Assembly: GCF_029525555.1 (NCBI RefSeq)
Contig: NZ_JAPDHZ010000002.1
Coordinates: 2,317,816 to 2,381,815, forward strand
Direction: 5' to 3'
Source of the DNA: Cohnella ginsengisoli
Lineage (GTDB): Bacteria > Bacillota > Bacilli > Paenibacillales > Paenibacillaceae
Length of the DNA stretch: 64,000 bases
The translations under genes were made by a program, and so were the position numbers. Below, piece by piece: positions 1 through 9,546 of this stretch (the first letter of the stretch is position 1; each line of letters starts with the position of its first letter). A model generated the notes under the pieces. The model was not told the DNA's origin, made no database searches, and worked only from the letters and a program-made list of their open reading frames with translations.

Positions 1-1707
1 TATTTTTTGCGAGATGATCTGACTATAATAAGGAGGCTCAATCACATGCTTCTCGCTTGCGTACATAACGGAGAGACGACCGTCATCCAGACGGTAGAAA
101 TGCGGTTCATATACGCCTTTATCCGGATTGCCAAGGCTGCCCGGCGAACCGTTCATCTCGTCAATCGTTGACAGGAATGCCCAGCTGCGGCCGCCATCCG
201 TGCTTTTGTAAACATGCAACTGATACGATTCATGCCATCTGACGGAACGGCAGCTCAGCAGCAAATCGCCATTGTCGAGCTGAATAAGCTGACCATTATC
301 CAAGTCTCTTGCAGGATGGCTGAGAACGGCTATCTTTTCCCACGACTGCCCTTTATCCTGACTGACCGCGAACTCCAGCCTGTTGCCTCCGTTTGCATCA
401 TAGGTATATCCGTTATTGTCATAGATCGTATAGACGGTAAGCCATGATCCATCCTGCAGGAACACCATTCGTCCATATTGCGATCCGAATTTGCCAGGGG
501 GCGAATAACGAGCATCAAGTCCAAGGTCTTCAAAGACCGGAATATCGTGAATAAGGACAGGCTTCTCCCAAGTTGCTGCAATTGTTCCTTGTGCTTTCAT
601 AGAATCGTCTCCATCTCTCTTGGTAGATTTGCCGGTCAGACTGCGGAATAATTCGATCTCTTCATGCCGGTAAGGAGTGCCGTCAGGCTTATAAATATCA
701 TGCTGCCAAGCGCTGAAGTCCAGGTCCATATGCATAATCCAGTCCCATGGTTCATGGGTTTGCGTCTTCCCGTTAACGAGGCCCCAATGGAAGCAGGCAA
801 TGCCTTCCTCCCGATAAAGCGGAAGATGCTCTTTCACTTCATTATGAAAAGGCCGGTGCAGCCATTCCGTAATGAACAGCGGCCGCTCGTATGCCTTAAA
901 TGCCTCGATCAGCTCCTTGGAACGTTCAACCGGGCCATAATAATGAAAAGATACAACGTCGGATAATTCCACTGCCCGCTCCTCGATTAAGGTAAGCTCA
1001 CCAGGACGACAACGTTCGAAATAGTCATGATAAAAATCCCACGGAGCTGTCGTTAGCGGCTGAACAGGTTCCATCTCGCGGGCCCAGGCAAATGCCGCCT
1101 CCATCGCCTTCAAACTCTTATTCACATTGCCGTAACCGCCCGATCCGGAGTTCCCTGGTTCATTCCAAATATCCCATGCGAGAATTCGCTTATCATTTCG
1201 GTATTTGCCTACCAATTCTTTAACAAACCGCTCCATATCCGGCCAATTATCCTGGTTGTCCGCCATATGGTAAGTAGGGTTGACCGAGTGCTCGATCATT
1301 CTTGGCGGATGTCCGCCATGATGGCCCGGAACCGGATCCGGCTGTTTGCCGAAACGCGGCTTGTACCCCGTGGCAAATTCAACAGGACCTCTTCCGCAAT
1401 CATCGAAAAAAATCGGCATCAGCTTCATGCCATAAGCTTCAATTAAATCGAGGAAGGCGTCAAAGCGCGACATAAAGCCGTCATGCTGATACTTCCATAC
1501 TTCAAACGGAAGCAGCATACGAATACTGTTAATCCCCGTATAAGCAGCAAGCGCTAATTCTTTCTCGATAACGCCCCTAACTTTATCGTGATTATATTCC
1601 TGCCAAATCTCGGTGATACCGAGGCAGTTGCTAGGAACAAAATTGCAGCCGACGATCCAGCCTTGTTCGCTATACCAGTTCCATGCTTTTTCTTTAGACC
1701 AGATCAA
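1..1707 (-). CDS. Glycoside hydrolase fused to sialidase-like (BNR) domain, partial
   Basis: One uninterrupted frame runs from a TTG start at 1707 (ribosome binding site at 1714-1720) past the left window edge. Residues 1-360 form a clan-A type (beta/alpha)8 glycosidase of the cellulase/GH5-like kind: the WNEP acid/base Glu is near residue 183 and the ITEW nucleophile Glu near 281. From residue 370 the same frame encodes a sialidase-like domain with Asp-box motifs (DKGQSW, DGGRSW) that closely resembles the lipoprotein at 8182-9367. Met370 has no convincing ribosome binding site, so a true fusion is more likely than two genes. No signal peptide is seen, so the enzyme probably acts on imported oligosaccharide in the cytoplasm. 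It follows the permease gene by 18 bp in the same operon. The C-terminus lies outside the window and the substrate is unknown. Confidence 0.8.
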   Translation of the reverse strand, partial: MIWSKEKAWNWYSEQGWIVGCNFVPSNCLGITEIWQEYNHDKVRGVIEKELALAAYTGINSIRMLLPFEVWKYQHDGFMSRFDAFLDLIEAYGMKLMPIFFDDCGRGPVEFATGYKPRFGKQPDPVPGHHGGHPPRMIEHSVNPTYHMADNQDNWPDMERFVKELVGKYRNDKRILAWDIWNEPGNSGSGGYGNVNKSLKAMEAAFAWAREMEPVQPLTTAPWDFYHDYFERCRPGELTLIEERAVELSDVVSFHYYGPVERSKELIEAFKAYERPLFITEWLHRPFHNEVKEHLPLYREEGIACFHWGLVNGKTQTHEPWDWIMHMDLDFSAWQHDIYKPDGTPYRHEEIELFRSLTGKSTKRDGDDSMKAQGTIAATWEKPVLIHDIPVFEDLGLDARYSPPGKFGSQYGRMVFLQDGSWLTVYTIYDNNGYTYDANGGNRLEFAVSQDKGQSWEKIAVLSHPARDLDNGQLIQLDNGDLLLSCRSVRWHESYQLHVYKSTDGGRSWAFLSTIDEMNGSPGSLGNPDKGVYEPHFYRLDDGRLSVMYASEKHVIEPPYYSQIISQKI

Positions 1708-1725
1708 GTTTATCCCTCCGATGCC

Positions 1726-2568
1726 TTACTTGATTCCCGTCATCGCGATACCGCTGACGAAGAAACGTTGCGCGAATAAATAAGCGACAAGCGTCGGTAT
1801 GGATGCCAGCAGCAACCCTGTCAGTACGAAGCTGTAGTCCGTTCCGTACTTGCCGGCGAACAAGGCGATAGCCGCCTGGATCGGCCGGAACTGCTCGGAG
1901 TTGGTCAGCAGCAGCGGGTACAGCAGGTCATTCCAGTTACCCATGAAAATAAATACGCCAAGCGTAACGAAAGCCGGTTTGCAGAGCGGCAGCATGATCT
2001 GAAAGAAGATTCGGAATTCACTTGCGCCGTCGATTCTACCGGACTCCTCGAGGTCCTTCGGAAGCGTAAGGAAAAACTGTCGCATCATAAAGATGCCAAA
2101 AGCATCTGCCGCCCTCGGAATAATAAGACCCTGATACGTATCGATCATCCCAAGCTTGTAGATAATCAGGAACAGCGGCGTCATCGTCACCTGGAATGGA
2201 ATCATCATCGTACAAAGAATAAGAATAAACAGCACATTTTTCCCTTTGAACGGCAGCCTGGCGAATGCATAACCAGCCAGCGAATTCAGGAACAGGGCAA
2301 TAGCCACAACGGAGCAAGAGAAAACCAGAGAATTAAGGAAATACCGGCCAAACGGAACTTCCGACCAAATCTTCGCGTACGTGCTGAAATCATAATGAGC
2401 CGGCAGCAGACGCTGAGGCGATCCGAGTACTTCCCCCATCGGTTTGACCGATGTACTCGCCATCCAGATAAATGGGAATATCGTAGCGACAGCAAGGGCA
2501 AGCAGGAGCAGAATGATGATCCAGCGGCCCAGGTCTATACCTTTTTGACGATTCATGGTGGAATCCAC
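1726..2568 (-). CDS. Carbohydrate ABC transporter permease, MalG type
   Basis: Inner-membrane permease of a CUT1 sugar importer, about 280 residues with six predicted membrane segments. The EAA loop that contacts the ATPase is visible (DLEESGRIDGASEFRIFF) in the last third. A GTG start at 2568 is chosen because GGGAGG sits seven bases upstream; an ATG four codons later is the alternative. The gene lies 17 bp downstream of the MalF-type permease and upstream of the glycosidase fusion, so it belongs to one operon with the binding protein. No ATPase gene is present, as is usual for CUT1 systems that share an MsmX-like ATPase. The sugar cannot be read from the sequence. Confidence 0.92.
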   Translation of the reverse strand: MDSTMNRQKGIDLGRWIIILLLLALAVATIFPFIWMASTSVKPMGEVLGSPQRLLPAHYDFSTYAKIWSEVPFGRYFLNSLVFSCSVVAIALFLNSLAGYAFARLPFKGKNVLFILILCTMMIPFQVTMTPLFLIIYKLGMIDTYQGLIIPRAADAFGIFMMRQFFLTLPKDLEESGRIDGASEFRIFFQIMLPLCKPAFVTLGVFIFMGNWNDLLYPLLLTNSEQFRPIQAAIALFAGKYGTDYSFVLTGLLLASIPTLVAYLFAQRFFVSGIAMTGIK

Positions 2569-2584
2569 TTCTTTGCCTCCCTCT

Positions 2585-3473
2585 TCAGAAGTTTTGTTCG
2601 GACTTCCGTCCCATTCGCAAATTAATCATCGTGACGACCAGAATAAGGATGAAGAGCAGAATGGCGCTTGCGATCCCGGGCCCCATCTCGTTCGTCACGA
2701 ACGCTTTATCGTAAATGTATTGTACGATTGTTTCCGTCTTGAACATCGGTCCCCCCCTTAGTCGTCACATAGACCTGGTCGAACACTTGGAACGAACCGA
2801 TAATGGAGGTAATGACAACAAAAGCGATGGAGGTTGCAATCGACGGAAGCGTAATTCGGAAAAACATAGCTGTCCTGCCAGCCCCGTCAATCTCCGCCGC
2901 TTCGTACAAGCTTTCGGGTACGCCCTGCAGCGCAGCAAGCAGGATGATCATGGTGAATCCAAAGCTCTTGTACACACTGATTAGAATAATAGCCGGCATC
3001 GCCCATGTCGTATCATTAAACACATCGACGACAGGCAGACCGAACTGGCGCATGAGCGCCGGAACGATGCCGATATTAAAGTCGAACATCATCGCAATCG
3101 CCATGGCGATAATCGTCATCGAGCAGACCACTGGAAGGAAATAAACCGTGCGGAACACGATGTTCAGGCGGGATCTCTTATTAATCGCAACGGCAACGAG
3201 AAGGCTGAGCGCGATTTGCAGGGGAACATTGCCTACGACGAAGTAGATCGTATTCTTCAGACTGTTCCAGAAACGGTCATCCTCAAGCACCGTATGGTAA
3301 TTGTCAAAGCCGATAAATTTAAAATTCTGAAGCATGATATCAAAGCTGAACAAGCTTGAGATCAGTGAGAATAAGAGCGGAACAATGACAAATACCGCCA
3401 TTACGACCAGGCTGGGCAATACAAACAAAAAACCGACGGCAGATTTGTTCCAGGCAAGTCCCTTCCAGTTCAT
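2585..3473 (-). CDS. Carbohydrate ABC transporter permease, MalF type (frame interrupted)
   Basis: First permease of the CUT1 importer, about 296 residues. The ATG at 3473 is preceded by AAGGAG at the right distance; an in-frame TTG upstream is less likely. The EAA loop (SLYEAAEIDGAGRTAMFF) is present. The frame breaks at a run of seven C at 2751-2757: as read, the protein ends early at 2706, but removing one C restores a normal C-terminus (KGGPMFKTETIVQYIYDKAF and a last membrane helix) ending at 2585. The break is therefore probably a sequencing error rather than a pseudogene. It lies between the binding-protein gene and the MalG-type permease. Confidence 0.88.
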
Positions 3474-3554
3474 AGGCGTCTCCTTCCTCAAACAAAGGGA
3501 TGGGGAAGCCCGGGCCTAAAGCCCGGCACTTCCCTGCTGTCCCTTGCAGTTCAA

Positions 3555-4917
3555 TTATCGTTCCGTAGCCAAAATTTTATCGAGATCGATGGATGCCTGA
3601 TCAAGCGTGCTTTGCACATCGGATTTTTTTGAGCAGAATTTGATCAAAGTACTTTTGGAATACTTCCGTCAGGATTTTGCTGGAATTCGAGATACCGACC
3701 AGCCATGGTTGACCGATGTCGGCCGATTTCATGAATATATCCAGATCCGGATTGGCTGCGAGAATTTCCGGATCGCCTGCAAGATCGGTACGTACCGGCG
3801 GGAAGCCGATCTTCGTAGACCATTCTTTTTGCGTATCCTTCTCGAACCACCACTGCGCGAATTTGTAAACAGCGTTCTTTACGTTCTCATCCTTCGCGCC
3901 TTTATTCGTCAGGTGCATGGACAAGCCGGAGCCGAAGGTGACTTGCTTCGCAGGTCCGGCAGGCATAAGCGCGATACCGTAGTCGACTTTAGCCGCCTTG
4001 AACTGCGGGGACATCCAAGGGCCATCGTACATCATGCCAAGCTTGCCGGAAGCAAACATCTTGAGGTTATCGCTGTTAGGGGCGGGCGAAACCTTCTTAT
4101 TGATCGCCAGATCCGCCCAATATTTAATCGCTTCTACCGCTTCAGGCTTGTTGATCAGCGAAGTTTTGTTTGAATAATCGATAACGTCGCCGCCGTTCGC
4201 CCATATCATCTGCGGAAGGTATACCCAGCTGGAGGAAATGGTCATGCCGTATTGGCCTTTTTTCGTATCGGTCATTTTGACGGCCCAGTCCGCCATTTCG
4301 TCCCAAGTGGTCGGCGGCTTCGCTGGATCAAGACCGGCCGCTTTCACCATATTCTTGTTGTAGTAAAGCGCATGAGCAAAGTAGTTCATCGGGAAGCCGA
4401 TGAAGTGATCTTTATAATGCAGCAGTTGGTCGTAGCCTTTTGGCAAGAGGGAGGTATCAATCATGTTGTTCGCGTAGAAATCATCAACAGGCGCGATTAC
4501 GCCAAGGTCGGCATATTTAGCGATATTCTCAGGACCGAATGCGATAAAGTCCGGTCCTTGACCGGATGCGGTCGCCGTCGTCAACTTCTGGTAAAGAACA
4601 TCCCAGTTCATAATTTCCATCTTGACTTGGATCTCATCCTGGGATTCGTTGAACTTCTTGACCAGCGACTCCAGAACCGGGCGATCCGAACCGGAGAAAC
4701 CGTTCCAGTACGTAATGGTAACCTTGCCCTCAGGTTTCGTATCCGTCTGCTTCGTTTCCTCTGCCGTGGTTGGTGAAGCCGATTCTGTATTTCCTGCCGA
4801 TGGATTGCCGTTACTGCCGGAATTGCTGGTATTGCTATTGCCGTTACCGCACGCCGAAGCGATCAGCAGTGTGGCGCAGATCGTTACTAACCAACTGCCC
4901 CGTTTCCATTTGTTCAT
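3555..4917 (-). CDS. Extracellular sugar-binding lipoprotein (CUT1, frame interrupted at 3' end)
   Basis: Solute-binding component of the adjacent importer, about 453 residues. It has a type II signal peptide with lipobox (LLIASACG; Cys23), then a Ser/Gly/Asn-rich linker and a bacterial extracellular solute-binding protein family 1 domain. The ATG at 4917 has an AGGAGGG ribosome binding site; a longer upstream extension lacks one. A run of seven T at 3624-3630 breaks the frame. As read the protein ends at 3601, and deleting one base restores about fifteen more residues ending ...LDKILATER at 3555. It is the first gene of the operon and follows a regulatory region with a catabolite site and a probable operator. 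Confidence 0.9.
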
Positions 4918-4942
4918 AGAACTAACCCTCCTGCTTTCATTT

Positions 4943-5009
4943 TGTAATCGCTTACTACAACTTAAGTATAGAATTCGGAGTGACCCCATTCTATAACAAG
5001 CTTAGTATG
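4943..5009 (-). promoter_or_regulatory. cre-like site and operator upstream of the sugar importer operon
   Basis: TGTAATCGCTTACT at 4943-4956 matches the CcpA cre consensus at 13 of 14 positions. TATAACAAGCTTAGTATG at 4992-5009 is an imperfect palindrome that differs at three positions from an idealised TATACTAAGCTTAGTATA, and closely related sites occur near 6873 and 9435. A TATACT box on the minus strand lies between the two sites. I infer catabolite repression plus control by the GntR-LacI type regulator encoded at 6998. Confidence 0.6.
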
Positions 5010-5017
5010 AACTTAAC

Positions 5018-6772
5018 TTATTCTCCAAGCACGATAGAACGAATCGTTTCAAGCGGCAGCTTGGGCTTCCGATCATAGGTTAACAACCCGTTGATTTCCT
5101 GTTCGACATCCGTAATTTGCGTATAACAGAAGCCCTGTACAAGCGTTGAACGCTGCAGGGCACCGAAGACCGCCCTCAGTCTCTTCTCCAGGTCCTCCTC
5201 GCTGTCAGCTCCGGAGTAACCCCAGCCTTCCCATTCGCTACGCTGAAAGGAGATACCGCCAAATTCCGTGACAAGAACCGGCTCTCCGGCATAAGCATAC
5301 CCGCCAACATGCATCTCTCTCTTCTGAGGGGCATCCGTTGCTCCTTCAACGGTGGAGTAACGATCAAGCAGAACGCCTTCACGCCACTCATAATCATGAA
5401 CGGTATACAGATCGGATTTGACATGCTCCCAGCCATCATTAGATATAACAGGGCGGCTTATATCCAGGGACTTGGTCAAATGATAGAGCGTCATCGCGTG
5501 ATGCTGCTGCTGCTCATCAATGAGAATATTAGGAACGCCCCAGCTCTCATTAATGGGGACCCATACCACGACACAGGGATGATTGTAATCGCGCTTGATC
5601 GCTTCCTGCCATTCCTGCATCATTCGTTCTACATACTGCTCGGAATAAGCGTAAGCATTCGCCATTTCGCCCCATACAAGCAAGCCCAGTTTATCGCATA
5701 AATGGAGGAACAACGGATCCTCTATCTTCTGATGCTTGCGCGTACCATTGAAGCCCATCGCTTTGGTCAATTCCACATCCTGCTTCAAAGCTTCATAGCT
5801 TGGAGCGGTCATAATTCCGTCCGGAAAATAGCCCTGATCGAGCACCAGTCTCATATAATAAGGCCTGTTATTCAGACAAAGCTTGCCGTTCTCCACGGAG
5901 ATTTTGCGCATCCCGAAATAGCTGGTTACTTGATCGATTGCCTTCCCGTTCACCTTGATCGTAAACTCGACGTCGTACAGATTAGGACGCTCGGGAGACC
6001 ACCAGCGGCCAAGTCCGTGGTCATTATAATCATGCAGGGCAATGGTTCGTGTCAGGCTTGAATGCGTAAGCTGATGCTCTTCTTCAGCAGCGAGCTCCTC
6101 GCCGAATTTAATTTTTGTATTTATAGTTACCTGTCCTTCAGCTTCATCCAAGCCGTGTACAAAGTATTGAATCCTGATCTCATTACGGTCGATATCCGGG
6201 TCATACTTCACCCGCTCAAGAGAGACGGCCGGCAAAGCCTCCAGCCACACCGATTGCCAGATCCCGGTTGTTCTTGTATAGAAAATAATCTCGCTTTTTT
6301 CCTTCCAATACTGCTTCCCGCGAGGCAAAGTAACATCCCGGCTGTAATCCTCCGCCCGGACGACAACCTCGTTTTCCCCATCGCGCAGCGCAAGTCCGAT
6401 ATCGGCTGAGAATGGCGTATGTCCGCCTTCATGTCTTGCTACCAGTACGCCGTTTACCCACACCACTGCACTGTAATCAACAGCTCCGAAATGCAGCATC
6501 AGTCTGCGGCCCTTCCAGTCTTCCGACAGTTCGAAAGCTTTGCGGTACCAGACGATATCATGAAAAGCCGTTTCTCCTATTCCGCTGAGCTCGCTTTGAT
6601 AACAGAAAGGGACATTAATTTTTCTCGAGAAGGAATGACTTCTGTACCAGCCTTCTTTCATGCCGACGTTCTTATCGTCGTACTCGAAGCCCCATTCCCC
6701 ATTTAGACTCATCCATTCCTTACGGACGAACTGCGGCCTGGGATATTCCGCTCTACTAGCTTCTTTTTTCAA
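5018..6772 (-). CDS. Glycoside hydrolase family 2 protein
   Basis: About 584 residues with the GH2 order: N-terminal sugar-binding jelly roll (LNGEWGFEYD), immunoglobulin-like middle domain, and C-terminal TIM barrel. The acid/base Glu lies in VPINESWG and the nucleophile Glu in VTEFGG. There is no signal peptide, so it probably cleaves imported oligosaccharides in the cytoplasm. I choose a TTG start at 6772 because GGAGGT stands just upstream (AGCGGAGGTAAGGGAATTG), while the ATG at 6850 has no ribosome binding site. Beta-galactosidase, beta-glucuronidase or a related activity is possible. It is transcribed towards the importer operon, and an 18-bp perfect palindrome lies about 100 bp upstream. 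Confidence 0.88.
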   Translation of the reverse strand: MKKEASRAEYPRPQFVRKEWMSLNGEWGFEYDDKNVGMKEGWYRSHSFSRKINVPFCYQSELSGIGETAFHDIVWYRKAFELSEDWKGRRLMLHFGAVDYSAVVWVNGVLVARHEGGHTPFSADIGLALRDGENEVVVRAEDYSRDVTLPRGKQYWKEKSEIIFYTRTTGIWQSVWLEALPAVSLERVKYDPDIDRNEIRIQYFVHGLDEAEGQVTINTKIKFGEELAAEEEHQLTHSSLTRTIALHDYNDHGLGRWWSPERPNLYDVEFTIKVNGKAIDQVTSYFGMRKISVENGKLCLNNRPYYMRLVLDQGYFPDGIMTAPSYEALKQDVELTKAMGFNGTRKHQKIEDPLFLHLCDKLGLLVWGEMANAYAYSEQYVERMMQEWQEAIKRDYNHPCVVVWVPINESWGVPNILIDEQQQHHAMTLYHLTKSLDISRPVISNDGWEHVKSDLYTVHDYEWREGVLLDRYSTVEGATDAPQKREMHVGGYAYAGEPVLVTEFGGISFQRSEWEGWGYSGADSEEDLEKRLRAVFGALQRSTLVQGFCYTQITDVEQEINGLLTYDRKPKLPLETIRSIVLGE

Positions 6773-6872
6773 TTCCCTTACCTCCGCTCCAAATTTCTCT
6801 TTTGCGCAGCCCAATTGATGAATACGCTTTCTAATTAGCGATCTTAGCATACAGGTTGAAGGTAAACGATTA

Positions 6873-6890
6873 TATACTAAATTTAGTATA
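6873..6890. promoter_or_regulatory. Perfect 18-bp palindrome, probable operator
   Basis: TATACTAAATTTAGTATA is a perfect inverted repeat between the divergent GH2 gene and GntR-LacI type regulator. A half site TTAGTATA recurs at 6968-6975, just before the regulator's ribosome binding site, which suggests autoregulation as well. Confidence 0.65.
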
Positions 6891-6997
6891 ATTTCGAAAA
6901 TGACTCATAATATAAACTTTGACAACGCCGTTCCTTCACCGATATGATAGAATAAACAATTTTTAGGTTAGTATATTTTTCGTAGGAGATGGCTCAT

Positions 6998-8116
6998 ATG
7001 AGCGATACGAAATCATCATTGGCGAACGATAGATCTATCCCTCTGTATAAGCAGATCGCCATCCATTTGAGAGAACAGATCATGTCCGGCAAGCTTCGTC
7101 CTGGCGATCGCGTTCCTTCCGAAAAGGAAATCGCAAGCTATTTCAATGTCAGCCAGATTACCTCCAAGCAGGCTTTGTCCCTCATGAGCGACGAGAATCT
7201 CGTCATTCGGCTTAAGGGAAAGGGGACCTTTGTCGCGGGGAGAAACGGCACAGATATTTTGCAATCGATTCATTCCGGTTTTAAAGGCATTGTCGGCATT
7301 ATATTCCCGTCCATTACAATGCCCGTCGAAAGCATGCTGTTTTTCCAGGTGCAGTCCCGCCTTCATGATCGTGGCTATCAGACCCTGATTCGAGTAACGG
7401 AAGATATTATGGATAAAGAAGTCGAAGCGATCCGGATGTTCCAGCTGTTTGGCGTACGTGGATTTATCGTCTTTCCGGTCATGGATGAGAATTACAACGA
7501 GGAGATCCTGAAGCTGTCCCTTAACCGATTCCCTCATGTACTGGTCGACCGCTATTTGCCTAGCATTACGAACAGCAGCGTGACCTCCGATAATATTTAC
7601 GGAACGATGGATGTCGTTGATTACTTGCTCGGCGAAGGGCATCAGCACATTGCGCTTATTACGCAGGCAGATTCCAACACGAATACGCGGGAGCGCGAGA
7701 CCGGCTTTGAGAACGTATTCCTTGAACGGACATTGCCGATCGACAAGAAGTATTGGCTCTATCTGAAGCGCAATACGAAGCAGGACGACGATGGACTGAA
7801 GGAGAAAATCAAGGCCTTCTTCCACGCGTATCCCGAGGTTACCGCCGCCATCACCATCGATACCGTCCTCGCCCGGCTCGTGTATGCATCGGTCTATGAG
7901 ATCGGCAAGCGGATTCCGGATGATCTCACGCTTATTTCGTTTGACGATCCTAAGCTGCCCTACGTTCCGTACATCGAGCAGAACATTCCGGCGATAGCGG
8001 AGAAGACCGTCGAGATGATCATTCAGCAAATGGAAGGAACCTATACGCCCCGTCGCGAGACGGTCCCCGTCACCTTCATTCGGGATGTCCGGTATCCTAC
8101 ACCGGAAGGACTGTAA
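6998..8116 (+). CDS. GntR-family regulator with LacI-type sugar-binding domain (AraR-like)
   Basis: About 372 residues. Residues 10-85 are a GntR winged helix-turn-helix (PLYKQIAIHLREQIMSGKL, then PSEKEIASYFNVSQITSKQAL). The rest is a periplasmic-binding-protein fold of the LacI/GalR type, the architecture of AraR. The ATG at 6998 is preferred: TAGGAGAT lies seven bases upstream and overlaps the earlier ATG at 6989. It probably represses the divergent GH2 gene and the flanking importer and sialidase-like genes by binding the CTAA-rich palindromes, with a sugar as inducer. It ends at a strong bidirectional terminator. Confidence 0.9.
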   Translation: MSDTKSSLANDRSIPLYKQIAIHLREQIMSGKLRPGDRVPSEKEIASYFNVSQITSKQALSLMSDENLVIRLKGKGTFVAGRNGTDILQSIHSGFKGIVGIIFPSITMPVESMLFFQVQSRLHDRGYQTLIRVTEDIMDKEVEAIRMFQLFGVRGFIVFPVMDENYNEEILKLSLNRFPHVLVDRYLPSITNSSVTSDNIYGTMDVVDYLLGEGHQHIALITQADSNTNTRERETGFENVFLERTLPIDKKYWLYLKRNTKQDDDGLKEKIKAFFHAYPEVTAAITIDTVLARLVYASVYEIGKRIPDDLTLISFDDPKLPYVPYIEQNIPAIAEKTVEMIIQQMEGTYTPRRETVPVTFIRDVRYPTPEGL

Positions 8117-8128
8117 TTGTCATAACGC

Positions 8129-8174
8129 AAAAAAGACGATCGTCCTCCAGTTAAAAGACGATCGTCTTTTTGTT
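8129..8174. terminator. Bidirectional intrinsic terminator
   Basis: The arms AAAAAGACGATCGTC and GACGATCGTCTTTTT form a strong stem with A and T runs on opposite sides. It serves both convergent genes: the regulator (+) and the sialidase-like lipoprotein (-). Confidence 0.85.
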
Positions 8175-8181
8175 ATGGCTA

Positions 8182-9367
8182 CTATTGCGACGCTGCAGGT
8201 TGCTCCGTGATCTTCCCGAACCGGATTTCGACCCGATGCCCGCCTTGCTCGCGGGGGGGTTGCGTTTACCGATGCAATCTCATCCGTTCCGGTCTGATAA
8301 AGACTTGCCCATAGATATTGCGGGAAAGTGCCGTTCCATGGCGCAATCGGATTCAGCTCCCAGCTTGCCCCGTTATCCAAACTAAGGGAAACTTCATTCG
8401 AATTGGACGTGAGAATGAGGCTGCCATCCTTTAAAGCGGTGACATACGGTCCCCCTGATTGAACGGGCACCTGTGTCCCGATCCCAGACTCCCAAGTCTT
8501 GCCGTCCTTCGCGTTCTTCACGAAAATATTGCAATTATAAGTACCGCACACCTCAAACGCGACCGTATACTGACCGTTCTTCAGCTTGCTGGAAATCGGC
8601 ATGCCCGGTCTTGCCGCAGCATCGTCCGGCGTCCATGCGACGAATATTTCTTCGCCCCAGGTTTTCCCGTTATCCTTCGATATCTTCTCGGAGATAATCT
8701 GGCTATACGCAGGCGTCCCCGTTACATGCTTCTCATTGGCGTAAAATACGGCCAATTCACCTTTATCGAGCATCTGGAAATACGGCTCATAAACCCCTTT
8801 GTCAGGGTCGCCTAAGCTGCCTGGCTTACCTTCATTCGTATCAATCTCACTCAGTTTTGTCCAGGTACGCCCCTTATCTTTGCTCTTGTATACGGGCAGT
8901 CGATAGGATTCCTGCCATCTTACAGACCTGGCTGCGAGCAACAAATCTCCATTTTTCAGCTTAACGATTTGTCCGTTGTCCACGTCTCTGCCCGGGTCGC
9001 TGATGGTCGATATCGCCTTCCAGCTCCTCCCCTTGTCTTTGCTTATAGCGACCTCAAGGGAGGTACCGCCCTTGTCATCCTCGAAGTACCCTTGATTACG
9101 ATAGACCGTATAGACGATCATCCACTCTTTATCGGATAACTTGGTCATTCTGGCATACTCGGACCCAAAGGTTCCTGGAGGAATATTACGGGCGTCTACG
9201 GAAGCGCTCTCAAACAGTGGATCGTCGTTGACGACAACCGTATGGTCTTCCCATTCAATCATAAAGCGCTTCGGAGGTCCCTCATCAGCGGTCGTACTGC
9301 AGGCGCCAAGCACAGTCGTAAATACAAGCAGCAATAATGCAACAAGCTTTAATGGATTTCGGTTCAA
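8182..9367 (-). CDS. Sialidase-like (BNR repeat) lipoprotein (frame interrupted)
   Basis: About 395 residues with a lipoprotein signal (TTVLGACST; Cys23) followed by a six-bladed-propeller sialidase-like domain. Asp-box motifs are visible (SKDKGRSW, SKDKGRTW, SKDNGKTW, SLDNGASW). The family covers exo-alpha-sialidases and many glycosidases or lyases of unknown substrate. It is clearly paralogous to the C-terminal part of the protein at 1-1707 (shared RSVRW-ES, PGSLG-PDKGVYEP and YSQIIS blocks). A run of seven G at 8253-8259 shifts the frame; removing one base gives a C-terminus ending ...KITEQPAASQ at 8182. It probably releases sugars at the cell surface for the importer. Confidence 0.85.
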
Positions 9368-9410
9368 ACCAACAGCCTCCTATAGTAAGATTCCATACCT
9401 GTGTATGATT

Positions 9411-9452
9411 GTAAACGCTTTACTATAGATGATATATACTAAGCTTATATCT
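9411..9452 (-). promoter_or_regulatory. cre-like site and operator half-palindrome upstream of sialidase-like gene
   Basis: TGTAAACGCTTTAC at 9411-9424 fits the cre consensus at about 12 of 14 positions. TATACTAAGCTTATAT at 9435-9450 shares the TATACTAA half-site and AAGCTT centre with the sites at 4992 and 6873. Confidence 0.5.
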
Positions 9453-9546
9453 AATATCGTACGCTTCGTACATCAAAGCCATCATTCAAATGAATGATGA
9501 CTTTGAACTTTACCGGCCACTAGTCGCTGCTGAGATGGGACCCCGT

